64,000 nucleotides of DNA from Candidatus Accumulibacter affinis (GTDB lineage: Bacteria > Pseudomonadota > Gammaproteobacteria > Burkholderiales > Rhodocyclaceae). Made by a program: the position numbers and the translations under genes. Position 1 is the first letter of the stretch; the number at the start of each line of letters is the position of its first letter. Under the pieces are notes generated by a model. The model saw nothing but the letters and a program-made list of their open reading frames with translations. It did no database searches and was not told the origin of the DNA. Below, one piece after another: positions 23,363 through 34,020 of the stretch. Where the stretch lies: assembly GCA_016713625.1 (NCBI GenBank), contig JADJOT010000004.1:1-64000 (forward strand), read 5' to 3'.

Positions 23363-26300
23363 ATGAGCCACTTTCTAGACCGCCTGAGCTACTTTTCTGC
23401 CCCGAAGGAATCCTTTTCCGATGACCACGGCACGGTCACCGGCGAAGACCGCACCTGGGAAGATGCCTACCGCAATCGCTGGGCACACGACAAGATCGTT
23501 CGCTCGACGCACGGCGTCAATTGCACCGGGTCATGTTCCTGGAAGATTTACGTCAAGGGCGGCATTGTCACCTGGGAAACCCAGCAGACCGACTATCCGC
23601 GCACCCGTTGGGACATGCCCAACCACGAACCGCGTGGCTGCGCGCGCGGGGCGAGCTATAGCTGGTACCTCTACAGTGCCAATCGCGTCAAGTATCCGCT
23701 GGTACGCGGCCGCCTGCTCAAGAGCTGGCGCGCAGCGCGCCTGGCGTATCAACCGGTGGAAGCCTGGGCGTCGATTGTCGAGTCGGACGCCAAGCGCCAG
23801 GACTACCAGAGCGTCCGTGGTCTCGGCGGTTTCGTACGTTCGAGCTGGGATGAAGTCAATGAAATCATCGCCGCAGCGAACGTGTATACGATCAAGAAGC
23901 ACGGCGCCGATCGGGTAATCGGTTTCTCGCCGATCCCCGCCATGTCGATGGTCAGCTACGCGGCCGGCAGCCGCTATCTGAGCCTGATCGGTGGCGTCTG
24001 CATGAGCTTCTACGACTGGTATTGCGACCTGCCGCCGTCCAGCCCGCAGGTCTGGGGCGAGCAGACCGACGTTCCCGAGTCCGCCGACTGGTACAACAGC
24101 ACCTTCATCATCGCCTGGGGCTCGAACGTTCCGCAGACGCGAACGCCCGACGCGCACTTCTTCACCGAGGTACGCTACAAGGGCGCCAAGACGGTGGCCG
24201 TGACTCCCGACTATTCGGAAGTCGCCAAGCTCGCCGATTTGTGGATGCACCCCAAACAGGGCACCGATGCCGCGGTGGCGATGGCGATGGGGCACGTGAT
24301 CCTGAAGGAGTTCTATTTCGACAAGCGCAGCGAGTACTTCGACAACTACGCACGCCGTTACACCGACCTGCCGCTGCTGGTGACGCTCAAGGAACACACC
24401 ACCAGCACCGGCGAAAAGATCATGGTGCCCGACCGTTACGCGCGGGCTTCCGACTTCGACGGAAAGTTCAACCAGGCCAACAACCCGGAGTGGAAAACCG
24501 TGGCTGTCGACGAAACTGGCAAGGTGGTGCTGCCGAATGGCTCGATCGGATTCCGCTGGGGCGCTGAAGGGCGTGCCGACGAGGGCAAGTGGAACCTCGA
24601 AGCGCGCGAGGCCGTCGCGGGCAGCGAGGTGAAGCTCAAGCTCTCCCTGCTCGAAGGGGCGCCATCGGCACCCGAGACCGTGCAGGTCGGTTTCCCGTAT
24701 TTCGGTGGCATCGTCAGCGAGCACTTCCCGAACAATGCGCAAAGCGACGTACTGGTACGCAGCGTTCCGGTTCAGCGCCTCCAGCTGGCCGGGGAAGACG
24801 GCCCGCGCGAGACGCTGGTGGCCACGGTATTCGACCTGCAGGTCGCCAACTACGGCGTTTCCCGCGGCTTGCCGGGCGAGCCGGCGGCTCCCAGCTACGA
24901 CGACAATACGCCCTACACGCCGGCGTGGCAGGAGCGCATCACCGGCGTGCCGCGCGACCAGATCATCACCGTCGCCCGCCAGTTCGCCGACAACGCCGAC
25001 AAGACACAGGGTAAATCGATGATCATCATCGGTGCGGCGATGAATCACTGGTACCACAGCGACATGAACTACCGCGGCGTCATCAACATGCTGATGCTCT
25101 GCGGCTGCGTCGGCAAGAGCGGTGGCGGCTGGGCGCATTACGTCGGACAGGAAAAGCTGCGTCCGCAGACCGGCTGGACGGCACTGGCGTTTGCGCTAGA
25201 CTGGATTCGCCCGCCACGGCAGATGAATTCGACGAGCTTCTTCTACGCCCACACCGACCAGTGGCGCTACGAAAAACTCGACATGGAAGAAGTGCTCTCG
25301 CCGCTCGCCGACAAGGCCAAATATGCTGGAAGCATGATCGACTACAACGTCCGCGCCGAGCGCATGGGCTGGCTGCCTTCGGCGCCGCAACTGCAGACGA
25401 ATCCGATGCAGGTGGTGCGCGACGCGCAGGCCGCCGGCCTGGAAGCGAAGGATTATGTGGCCAGGGCACTCCAGGATGGCTCGCTGAAAATGAGCTGCAC
25501 CGACCCTGACCACCCCAGCAACTGGCCGCGCAACATGTTCATCTGGCGCTCCAACCTGCTCGGCTCCTCGGGCAAGGGGCACGAGTACTTCCTCAAGCAC
25601 CTGCTGGGCACCAGCAACGGCGTGCAGGGCAAGGATCTGGGTGCCGAGAAGGCCAAGCCGACCGAAGTCGTCTGGCATGAGAAGGGGCCCGAAGGCAAGC
25701 TCGACCTGCTGGTGACGCTCGATTTTCGCATGAGCACCACCTGCCTCTACTCGGACATCGTCCTGCCGACGGCCACCTGGTACGAAAAGAACGATCTCAA
25801 CACCAGTGACATGCATCCCTTCATTCATCCGCTTTCGGCGGCCGTTGACCCGGCCTGGCAATCGCGCAGCGACTGGGAAATCTACAAGGGCTTTGCGAAG
25901 AAGTTCAGCGAGGTCTGCGTCGGCCACCTGGGTGTCGAACGGGAGGTCGTGCTCACCCCGATGATGCACGATAGCCCCGGCGAACTGGCGCAACCGTTCG
26001 ACGTGAAAGACTGGAAACGCGGCGAGACGGACCTGATTCCCGGCAAGACAGCGCCGCAGGTACAGGTCGTTGAACGCGATTACCCGAACGTGTACAAGCG
26101 CTTTACCGCCCTCGGACCACTGCTGGGCAAGCTCGGCAACGGTGGCAAGGGAATCGGCTGGAACACCCAGGACGAGGTGCGACAACTCGGTGAACTCAGC
26201 GGCCTGGTCCTCGCTGAAGGGGCCTCCTGCGGCATGCCGAAGATCGAGAGCGATATCGATGCCTGCGAGGTAGTGCTGCAACTCGCGCCCGAGACCAATG

Positions 26301-27163
26301 GTCATGTCGCGGTCAAGGCGTGGAAAGCCCTCGGCAAGCAGACCGGCCGCGATCACACGCATCTGGCGCTGTACCGCGAGGACGAGAAGATTCGTTACCG
26401 CGACATCCAGGCGCAGCCGCGCAAGATCATCAGCTCGCCAACCTGGAGTGGCATCGAGAGCGAGACCGTCTCGTACAACGCCGGCTATACCAACGTACAC
26501 GAGCTGATCCCGTGGCGCACGCTGACCGGGCGCCAGCAGTTCTACCTTGACCACCCGTGGATGATTGCCTTCGGCGAAGGCTTCTCGAGCTATCGCCCGC
26601 CGGTCGATCTGAAGGCCACCGCCGGGATTCACGGCATCAAGCGCAATGGCAACCCGGAAATCCTGCTCAACTTCATCACGCCGCACCAGAAGTGGGGAAT
26701 TCACTCGACCTATACCGATAACCTGCTGATGCTGACGCTGAGCCGTGGCGGACCGATCATCTGGTTGAGCGAAGACGACGCAAAAGCCGCCGGCATCGTC
26801 GATAACGACTGGGTCGAACTGTTCAATATCAATGGCGCCATCGCCGCACGGGCGGTGGTGAGTCAGCGGGTCCATCCGGGCATGGTGTTGATGTATCACG
26901 CCCAGGAGAAAATCGTTAACACCCCGGGATCGGAGATCACCGGCGTCCGCGGCGGCATTCACAACTCGGTGACGCGCGCGGTGCTCAAGCCGACGCACAT
27001 GATTGGCGGTTACGCCCAGTTCAGCTACGGCTTCAACTACTACGGAACGATCGGCACCAACCGCGATGAGTTCGTCGTGGTGCGCAAGATGGCCAAGGTC
27101 GATTGGCTGGACGAGCCCCGGCAGGGAACAGAAATGACGCAAGCGCAAGGAGCACAGGCATGA
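23363..27163 (+). CDS. narG: Respiratory nitrate reductase alpha subunit
   Basis: A 1266-residue molybdopterin enzyme. The N-terminal HGVNCTGSCSWKIYV plus a later Cys in EPRGCARGASYSW provides the His/Cys ligands of the FS0 cluster. MPNHEPRGCARGASYSWYLY and NVPQTRTPDAHFFTEVR surround the Mo site. Bis-MGD enzyme on the cytoplasmic face, reducing nitrate to nitrite. There is no twin-arginine export signal beyond the usual remnant, as in NarG. It overlaps narH by ATGA. Full length compared with E. coli NarG (1247). Confidence 0.97.
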   Translation: MSHFLDRLSYFSAPKESFSDDHGTVTGEDRTWEDAYRNRWAHDKIVRSTHGVNCTGSCSWKIYVKGGIVTWETQQTDYPRTRWDMPNHEPRGCARGASYSWYLYSANRVKYPLVRGRLLKSWRAARLAYQPVEAWASIVESDAKRQDYQSVRGLGGFVRSSWDEVNEIIAAANVYTIKKHGADRVIGFSPIPAMSMVSYAAGSRYLSLIGGVCMSFYDWYCDLPPSSPQVWGEQTDVPESADWYNSTFIIAWGSNVPQTRTPDAHFFTEVRYKGAKTVAVTPDYSEVAKLADLWMHPKQGTDAAVAMAMGHVILKEFYFDKRSEYFDNYARRYTDLPLLVTLKEHTTSTGEKIMVPDRYARASDFDGKFNQANNPEWKTVAVDETGKVVLPNGSIGFRWGAEGRADEGKWNLEAREAVAGSEVKLKLSLLEGAPSAPETVQVGFPYFGGIVSEHFPNNAQSDVLVRSVPVQRLQLAGEDGPRETLVATVFDLQVANYGVSRGLPGEPAAPSYDDNTPYTPAWQERITGVPRDQIITVARQFADNADKTQGKSMIIIGAAMNHWYHSDMNYRGVINMLMLCGCVGKSGGGWAHYVGQEKLRPQTGWTALAFALDWIRPPRQMNSTSFFYAHTDQWRYEKLDMEEVLSPLADKAKYAGSMIDYNVRAERMGWLPSAPQLQTNPMQVVRDAQAAGLEAKDYVARALQDGSLKMSCTDPDHPSNWPRNMFIWRSNLLGSSGKGHEYFLKHLLGTSNGVQGKDLGAEKAKPTEVVWHEKGPEGKLDLLVTLDFRMSTTCLYSDIVLPTATWYEKNDLNTSDMHPFIHPLSAAVDPAWQSRSDWEIYKGFAKKFSEVCVGHLGVEREVVLTPMMHDSPGELAQPFDVKDWKRGETDLIPGKTAPQVQVVERDYPNVYKRFTALGPLLGKLGNGGKGIGWNTQDEVRQLGELSGLVLAEGASCGMPKIESDIDACEVVLQLAPETNGHVAVKAWKALGKQTGRDHTHLALYREDEKIRYRDIQAQPRKIISSPTWSGIESETVSYNAGYTNVHELIPWRTLTGRQQFYLDHPWMIAFGEGFSSYRPPVDLKATAGIHGIKRNGNPEILLNFITPHQKWGIHSTYTDNLLMLTLSRGGPIIWLSEDDAKAAGIVDNDWVELFNINGAIAARAVVSQRVHPGMVLMYHAQEKIVNTPGSEITGVRGGIHNSVTRAVLKPTHMIGGYAQFSYGFNYYGTIGTNRDEFVVVRKMAKVDWLDEPRQGTEMTQAQGAQA

Positions 27164-28683
27164 AAATTCGCGCCCAAATTGGCATGGTCTTGAATCTGGA
27201 CAAGTGCATTGGCTGCCACACCTGCTCGGTCACCTGCAAGAACGTATGGACCAGTCGCCCTGGTATGGAATACGCCTGGTTCAACAACGTCGAGAGCAAG
27301 CCCGGTATCGGCTACCCCAAGGAGTGGGAAAACCAGGACAAGTGGAACGGTGGCTGGGTACGCAAGGCCAACGGCAGCATCGAACCTCGCCAGGGAGCGA
27401 AATGGAAGCTGCTGATGCGCATCTTCGCCAACCCGAACATGCCGCAGATCGATGATTACTACGAGCCCTTCACCTTTGACTATGATCATCTGCAATCTGC
27501 TCCGGAAATGAAGGCGGCGCCGACGGCGCGGCCGCGCAGCCTGATCACCGGCAAGCGCATGGAGAAGATTGTCTGGGGGCCGAACTGGGAAGAAATCCTC
27601 GGTGGCGAATTCAGCAAGCGCAGCAAGGACAAGAACTTCGACGACATCCAGAAGGATATCTACGGCGAGTTCGAGAACACCTTCATGATGTATCTGCCGC
27701 GCCTCTGCGAACACTGTCTGAATCCGGCCTGCGTGGCCTCATGTCCGTCGGGTTCGATCTACAAGCGCGAGGAAGACGGCATCGTCCTGATCGACCAGGA
27801 CAAATGCCGTGGCTGGCGGATGTGCGTTTCGGGCTGCCCGTACAAGAAGATCTACTACAACTGGAAGAGTGGCAAGGCCGAGAAATGCATCTTCTGCTAC
27901 CCGCGGATCGAATCCGGGCAACCGACGGTGTGCTCGGAAACCTGCGTCGGCCGCATCCGCTATCTCGGCGTCCTGCTGTACGACGCCGACCGCATCGCCG
28001 AAGCCGCCAGCGGTGAGCACGATCGCAACCTCTACGCGGCGCAGCTGCAGATCTTCCTCGACCCGCACGATCCCAAGGTCATCGACCAGGCGCGCGTGGA
28101 CGGCATTCCCGACGCCTGGATGGATGCCGCGCGCAACAGCCCGGTGTACAAGATGGCGGTGGAATGGAAGGTGGCCCTGCCGCTGCATCCCGAGTACCGC
28201 ACGCTGCCGATGGTCTGGTACGTGCCGCCACTGTCGCCGATCACCGCCGCGGCCAACGCCGGCCACGTCGGCAGCAATGGCGAAATCCCCGACGTCAAGC
28301 AGCTGCGCATCCCGGTCAAGTATCTGGCCAACCTGCTGACCGCCGGCGACACGGCACCGGTGGTGCGTGCGCTCGAGCGCATGCTGGCGATGCGCGCCTA
28401 TCAGCGCGAAAAGCATGTGGAGAATCGCGTCAACCTCGAGGTCCTGAAGCAGGTGCAGATGACCCAGGCGGAAGTCGAAGAGATGTATCACGTGATGGCC
28501 ATTGCCAACTACGAGGATCGCTTCGTCATCCCGACCAGCCACCGGGAATATGCCGAAAACACCTTCGACGTGCGTGGCGGCTGCGGCTTTTCCTTTGGCA
28601 ACGGTTGCTCCGACGGCGCCAGCGAAACCAGCCTGTTCGGCGGAAGCAAGCGTCGCACCATCCCGATCAAAGCGGAGATCTGA
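27160..28683 (+). CDS. narH: Respiratory nitrate reductase beta subunit
   Basis: A 507-residue iron-sulfur protein from ATG 27160. Four clusters are visible: CIGCHTCSVTCKNVW, CEHCLNPACVASCPSG, CRGWRMCVSGCPYKK (Trp in place of one Cys, the [3Fe-4S] cluster) and CIFCYPRIESG ... CSETCVGR. It passes electrons from NarI haems to NarG. The start lies inside the narG stop. Confidence 0.97.
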   Translation: MKIRAQIGMVLNLDKCIGCHTCSVTCKNVWTSRPGMEYAWFNNVESKPGIGYPKEWENQDKWNGGWVRKANGSIEPRQGAKWKLLMRIFANPNMPQIDDYYEPFTFDYDHLQSAPEMKAAPTARPRSLITGKRMEKIVWGPNWEEILGGEFSKRSKDKNFDDIQKDIYGEFENTFMMYLPRLCEHCLNPACVASCPSGSIYKREEDGIVLIDQDKCRGWRMCVSGCPYKKIYYNWKSGKAEKCIFCYPRIESGQPTVCSETCVGRIRYLGVLLYDADRIAEAASGEHDRNLYAAQLQIFLDPHDPKVIDQARVDGIPDAWMDAARNSPVYKMAVEWKVALPLHPEYRTLPMVWYVPPLSPITAAANAGHVGSNGEIPDVKQLRIPVKYLANLLTAGDTAPVVRALERMLAMRAYQREKHVENRVNLEVLKQVQMTQAEVEEMYHVMAIANYEDRFVIPTSHREYAENTFDVRGGCGFSFGNGCSDGASETSLFGGSKRRTIPIKAEI

Positions 28684-28686
28684 GTC

Positions 28687-29394
28687 ATGCCACTCTTTGA
28701 CACACCCCCCACAGCGACCCGGACGCTGCGCGTGCTGGCGCGATTGCTCAGTTATCCGGACCAGGAAACGCGTGCGCACCTTGGCGAAATGGCCGCCATC
28801 CTGAAAAGCGAGGGCGCGCTCACCGCGCCAAGACTGGCGGAGCTGCAGGCGCTGATCGACGCCATCGCGGGCACTCCGCCGCTGGAGGCCGAGGCCGAGT
28901 ACGTGGAACTCTTCGACCGTGGCCGGCACACCTCGCTGCACCTGTTTGAACACGTGCATGGCGACTCGCGCGACCGCGGCCCGGCGATGGTCGACCTGCT
29001 GAAAACCTACGAGACAGCGGGCCTGTATCTCGCACCGGGCGAGCTGCCCGATTACCTGCCAGCGGTGCTTGAGTTCGCTTCAACCCAGCCGCCACGGGAA
29101 GCGCGCGCTTTCCTCGCCGAGATGGCGCATCTCCTGAACAACCTGTTCGCGGCGCTGCAAAAACGCCATGGCGCCTATGCCAGCGTCGCCGGCGCGCTGC
29201 TCGAACTGGCCGGAGAGAAGGCACAGCCGGTAAATATCGCCGCAGAGGAAGCGATCGATGCCAGCTGGGCCGAACCGCTGGTCTTCGATGGCTGCTCAGC
29301 GCTTGGTCAGGCCAGACACGAGCAACCGCAGCCCATTCCGCAGCCCATCCATTTCGTACGCAACCCATCTGCCTCAGAAGGAGTTCAAGCATGA
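28687..29394 (+). CDS. narJ: Nitrate reductase assembly chaperone
   Basis: A 235-residue NarJ/TorD-type chaperone: RVLARLLSYPDQETRAHLGE, EYVELFDRGRHTSLHLFEHV and GDSRDRGPAMVDLLKTYETA are family signatures. It is needed for Mo-cofactor insertion and membrane docking of NarGH and is not part of the final enzyme. The C-terminal 25 residues are Pro/Gln-rich. It overlaps narI by 4 nt. Confidence 0.95.
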   Translation: MPLFDTPPTATRTLRVLARLLSYPDQETRAHLGEMAAILKSEGALTAPRLAELQALIDAIAGTPPLEAEAEYVELFDRGRHTSLHLFEHVHGDSRDRGPAMVDLLKTYETAGLYLAPGELPDYLPAVLEFASTQPPREARAFLAEMAHLLNNLFAALQKRHGAYASVAGALLELAGEKAQPVNIAAEEAIDASWAEPLVFDGCSALGQARHEQPQPIPQPIHFVRNPSASEGVQA

Positions 29395-30128
29395 ACGCGT
29401 GGCTCAGTACCTTTCTGTTCGGGTATTACCCCTACATTTGCCTGAGCGTCTTTCTGCTCGGAAGCCTGCTCCGTTTCGACCGTGACCAATACACCTGGAA
29501 GAGCGATTCCTCACAGCTCCTGCGCACCGCGCAATTGCGCTGGGGCAGCAACCTCTTCCACATCGGCGTCCTGTTCCTCTTCTTCGGCCATCTGGTCGGC
29601 ATGCTCACGCCACACGCGGTCTATGAGCATTTCATGACTGCCGGCGCCAAGCAGCTGATGGCGATCATTTCCGGTGGCATCGCGGGAATCCTCGGCTTCA
29701 TCGGGGTCACCATCCTGCTCGCCCGGCGACTGACCGACGAACGCATTCGCGCCACCTCGAAGAGCAGCGACATCCTGATCCTGGCGCTGCTCTGGCTGCA
29801 ACTGGCACTCGGTCTGGTCACCCTCCCGCTATCGGCGCAGCATCTCGATGGCAGCGTGATGCTCCTGCTCGCCGGCTGGGCGCAGAGCATCGTTACCTTC
29901 CAGAGCAACGCCGCCGACCTGCTGGCCGGCGTTAGCTGGGTGTTCAAGCTGCACATGTTCCTCGGCATGACCCTCTTCCTGGTGTTCCCCTTCACCCGCA
30001 TGGTGCATGTGTGGAGTGGCTTTGCCTCGGTCGCCTACCTGCTACGCCCCTACCAGCTGGTGCGCAGCCGCCGGATCAACCTGCCCGCTGGCCAGAACCT
30101 GCCGCGGCAACCCGGCGCCACCGTGTAG
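29391..30128 (+). CDS. narI: Respiratory nitrate reductase gamma subunit
   Basis: A 245-residue, five-helix membrane cytochrome b. His ligands are visible in NLFHIGVLFLFFGHLVGM and in KLHMFLGMTLFLVFPFTRMV. It oxidises quinol and anchors NarGH at the inner face of the membrane. It begins in the narJ stop region and is followed 12 nt later by the parvulin gene. Confidence 0.96.
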   Translation: MNAWLSTFLFGYYPYICLSVFLLGSLLRFDRDQYTWKSDSSQLLRTAQLRWGSNLFHIGVLFLFFGHLVGMLTPHAVYEHFMTAGAKQLMAIISGGIAGILGFIGVTILLARRLTDERIRATSKSSDILILALLWLQLALGLVTLPLSAQHLDGSVMLLLAGWAQSIVTFQSNAADLLAGVSWVFKLHMFLGMTLFLVFPFTRMVHVWSGFASVAYLLRPYQLVRSRRINLPAGQNLPRQPGATV

Positions 30129-30140
30129 AGCGATTGCCGA

Positions 30141-30926
30141 ATGAATAGCGAAACGATTGCCCAGGTCGCCCGGGTCAATGGCGTGCAGCTCAACACCGCC
30201 GACGCAGCGCCGCTGACGCCGGAAGAGTTGCGCCAGCGCGCCTGCACGGAACTTCTAAGGCAGGCGGCGCAGGCCGCCGGACTGCTGACCGGAAGCGATC
30301 CGCCGAGTTCCGACGGAGTGCTCAGCGAAGCTGCCACAAACGCCATTGAAGCGCTGCTCGAACGTAGCGTGCAGGTCGCGGACCCGTCCGACGACGAGTG
30401 CCGGCGTCACTACGCGGCGCACACCAGCGCTTACCAAACTGGCGAAGAGGTCCGGCTGCGTCACATTCTCTTTGCCGTCACCCCGGGCGTCAATGTCGGC
30501 GCCTTGCGCAAGCGGGCAGAGGCCGCGCTGCTCGATGTCCGCAACCACGACGACCAGGATCCCGATCGCTTCGGTGCAGCGGCACGTGCCCTGTCCAACT
30601 GTCCCAGCGGTGCCGCAGGTGGCGACCTGGGATGGCTGGCGGCGCCCGATTGCGCGCCCGAGTTCGCCCGGGAGATGTTTGGCCATGCGGAGGTGGGCGT
30701 CCTGCCGCGCCTGGTGCACAGCCGCTTTGGCCTGCACGTGGTCGAGGTGCTCGAACGTAAGCCGGGTGTCACCCAGGCATTTGAAGTGGTGCAGGCGCGG
30801 GTGGCGCAGTCATTGCGCCAGCAGACCTACGTCACTGCGCTCCGCCAGTACCTGAGCGTACTCGCCGGCGACGCCACGCTCGAAGGCGTGGACCTGGAGG
30901 CGGCAGCGACGCCTTTGCTGCAGTAA
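30141..30926 (+). CDS. Parvulin-type peptidyl-prolyl isomerase (NifM-like) of the nar operon
   Basis: A 261-residue protein: a helical N-terminus, then a PpiC domain (VRLRHILFAVTPGVN, GAAGGDLGWLAAPDCAPEFA, HSRFGLHVVEVLERKPGV). There is no signal peptide, so it is probably cytoplasmic. In many denitrifiers a NifM/PpiC protein is the last gene of narGHJI. It probably helps fold NarGH; that role is inferred from position. Confidence 0.88.
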   Translation: MNSETIAQVARVNGVQLNTADAAPLTPEELRQRACTELLRQAAQAAGLLTGSDPPSSDGVLSEAATNAIEALLERSVQVADPSDDECRRHYAAHTSAYQTGEEVRLRHILFAVTPGVNVGALRKRAEAALLDVRNHDDQDPDRFGAAARALSNCPSGAAGGDLGWLAAPDCAPEFAREMFGHAEVGVLPRLVHSRFGLHVVEVLERKPGVTQAFEVVQARVAQSLRQQTYVTALRQYLSVLAGDATLEGVDLEAAATPLLQ

Positions 30927-31169
30927 GCGACAGCACACCGCGGCTACTGCGGCACATCTCGAGTCGACCCCGTCGATGCCCGCGCGGCGAATTGACCAAC
31001 GGCTGCAGAGAATTCCCGTCTTGGCGGTCTAGCCATCTGGCAAGCGCAACAGGCTTCGCTGGGTGTTGGAATTCTGGACTTGCCCCCTCCTGGGTCAGAC
31101 TCATACCAGGTTGGACAAGGCCATTGCACCGAGGGCCGCGCTATCGCGGACCTGGGAATGGTGCTCGAA
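30927..31169 (+). other. Intergenic stretch after the nar operon
   Basis: No gene, and no clear terminator with a T-run; short frames only. It separates the nar operon from the decayed DsbA-like gene and the liu genes. Confidence 0.5.
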
Positions 31170-31381
31170 TGGTGCTTGAACTCGCGGCCCGCCACGGCGC
31201 CGACCGCGATATACTCTTGCCGACGCTCAACGAACAGGTGCTGAAAGCCGAATGCGAGGTCGCCATGGTCAGGGGCGTTTTCGGCTTTCCCTTCTCCCTA
31301 TATCATCGTCGACCAGCGAGCGCTTTTTAGCGCCGACCGTCTACCACAGATCGAGCGCTGGTTGGCCAGCGGAGGTTCTTA

Positions 31382-31382
<1 letters not shown>
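31170..31382 (+). pseudogene. C-terminal remnant of a DsbA-like (HCCA isomerase-type) protein, frameshifted
   Basis: The plus strand reads LLPTLNEQVLKAECEVAMVR, GVFGFP, then, after losing one C near 31290, PYIIVDQRALFSADRLPQIE and RWLASGGS. This matches the end of 2-hydroxychromene-2-carboxylate isomerases (GVFGxPxFxVDG ... DRLxxxERWL). The start and most of the thioredoxin fold are missing. Its stop overlaps the next start codon as TAATG, so it was once the first, translationally coupled gene of this operon. Confidence 0.7.
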
Positions 31383-33001
<1,619 letters not shown>

Positions 33002-33805
33002 GTGGCCTTGATGAGCGAATATCAATCCATATTGACCGAAATCGACGGCAGCGTCGGAATCCTCACGCTGAACCGGGCGCAGCGGCACAACGCCTTTGAC
33101 GAGCAACTGATTGCCGAGATCACCGAAGGTCTGCGTGAACTCGAGGCAGACGCGCGGGTTCGCGCTGTCGTCCTGTCGTCCACCGGCAAGAGCTTCTGCG
33201 CCGGGGCCGACCTGAACTGGATGAAGCGTATCGCTGCCTGCACGCCCGAGGAAAACCTGCGCGACGCGAAGAGGCTTGGCGAGTTGTTGTCCACCCTCAA
33301 CGAACTCTCCAAGCCAACGCTGGCGCGCGTGCAGGGACCCGCGTACGGCGGCGGCGTCGGACTGATCGCGGCCTGCGACATCGCGGTCGGGACCTACGAC
33401 GCGGTGTTTGCGCTCAGCGAAGTCAAATTGGGAATTGTGCCGGCGGTGATCAGCCCCTACGTACTGGCGGCGATCGGCGAGCGCTACAGCCGTCGCTACA
33501 TGCTGACCGCCGAACGCTTCTCGGCCGCCGAAGCCTACCGGATCGGTTTGCTGCACGAACTGGTTCCCGGAGAGGAGCAGCTCGACGAGGCGATTGCCGA
33601 AATCCTGGACGGCCTTTTGGCCAATGGCCCGAACGCACAGGCCGAGTGCAAGGCGCTGATTCGCGTCGTCGCCGGTCAGCCGATCGATGCCGAGACCATC
33701 GACGAGACCACGCAACGCATTACCCGCGTTCGCGCCAGCCCCGAAGGCAAGGAGGGTCTGGCGGCATTTCTCGAAAAGCGGCAGCCCAACTGGGTCGCTG
33801 ACTGA
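33002..33805 (+). CDS. liuC: Methylglutaconyl-CoA hydratase (enoyl-CoA hydratase family)
   Basis: A crotonase of about 265 residues: LNRAQRHNAFDEQLIAEITE, SSTGKSFCAGADLNWMKRIA (oxyanion hole), GPAYGGGVGLIAACDIAVGT and LGIVPAVISPYVLAAIGERY. It hydrates methylglutaconyl-CoA to HMG-CoA, the step between LiuB/D and LiuE. The start may be GTG 33002 or ATG 33011; the gene follows liuB directly. Cytoplasmic. Confidence 0.9.
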   Translation: MALMSEYQSILTEIDGSVGILTLNRAQRHNAFDEQLIAEITEGLRELEADARVRAVVLSSTGKSFCAGADLNWMKRIAACTPEENLRDAKRLGELLSTLNELSKPTLARVQGPAYGGGVGLIAACDIAVGTYDAVFALSEVKLGIVPAVISPYVLAAIGERYSRRYMLTAERFSAAEAYRIGLLHELVPGEEQLDEAIAEILDGLLANGPNAQAECKALIRVVAGQPIDAETIDETTQRITRVRASPEGKEGLAAFLEKRQPNWVAD

Positions 33806-33813
33806 AGATCGAG

Positions 33814-33846
33814 AGAGTGGTTTCGCCCTGCGGGCGAAACCACTCT
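33814..33846. terminator. Hairpin after liuC
   Basis: A perfect inverted repeat with arms AGAGTGGTTTCGCC and GGCGAAACCACTCT separated by a few bases, 9 bp after the liuC stop. There is no T-run, so it could be an mRNA-stability or partial-termination hairpin between liuC and liuD. Confidence 0.5.
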
Positions 33847-33875
33847 ACGACCAAGCACACACCGGAGATCAACTC

Positions 33876-33947
33876 ATGATAGGTCAATACTTTGCCGCAG
33901 TGCTTCTTGCCGTGAGTAGTTCCGTAGGTCGGGTTAGCGCAGCGTAA
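33876..33947 (+). CDS. Possible 23-residue hydrophobic peptide
   Basis: ATG 33876 preceded by GGAG at an ideal 8-nt spacing opens MIGQYFAAVLLAVSSS, and the frame stops inside a dispersed palindrome. It is either a small leader peptide before liuD or the first codons of a gene destroyed by the repeat insertion. No homology is recognised. Confidence 0.3.
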   Translation: MIGQYFAAVLLAVSSSVGRVSAA

Positions 33948-33953
33948 CCCGAC
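33928..33953. repeat. Dispersed REP-like palindrome
   Basis: Arms GTCGGGTTA(C/G) and its complement around GCGCAGCG form a 26-bp imperfect palindrome (GGGTTAGCGCAGCGTAACCC core). This is a palindrome widely dispersed in proteobacterial genomes. A second small inverted repeat (GTTGGC ... GCCAAC) follows at about 33969-33993. Confidence 0.65.
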
Positions 33954-34020
33954 GTTTTCGCCGCGAGATGTTGGCTTACGCCCTGCGGGCCAACTCAACC
34001 CAGGATTGAATGGTGGCTGG

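Noticed and set aside
25196..27148. 650-codon minus-strand frame over narG
   Set aside because: Shadow of narG; low-complexity basic composition and no family signature.
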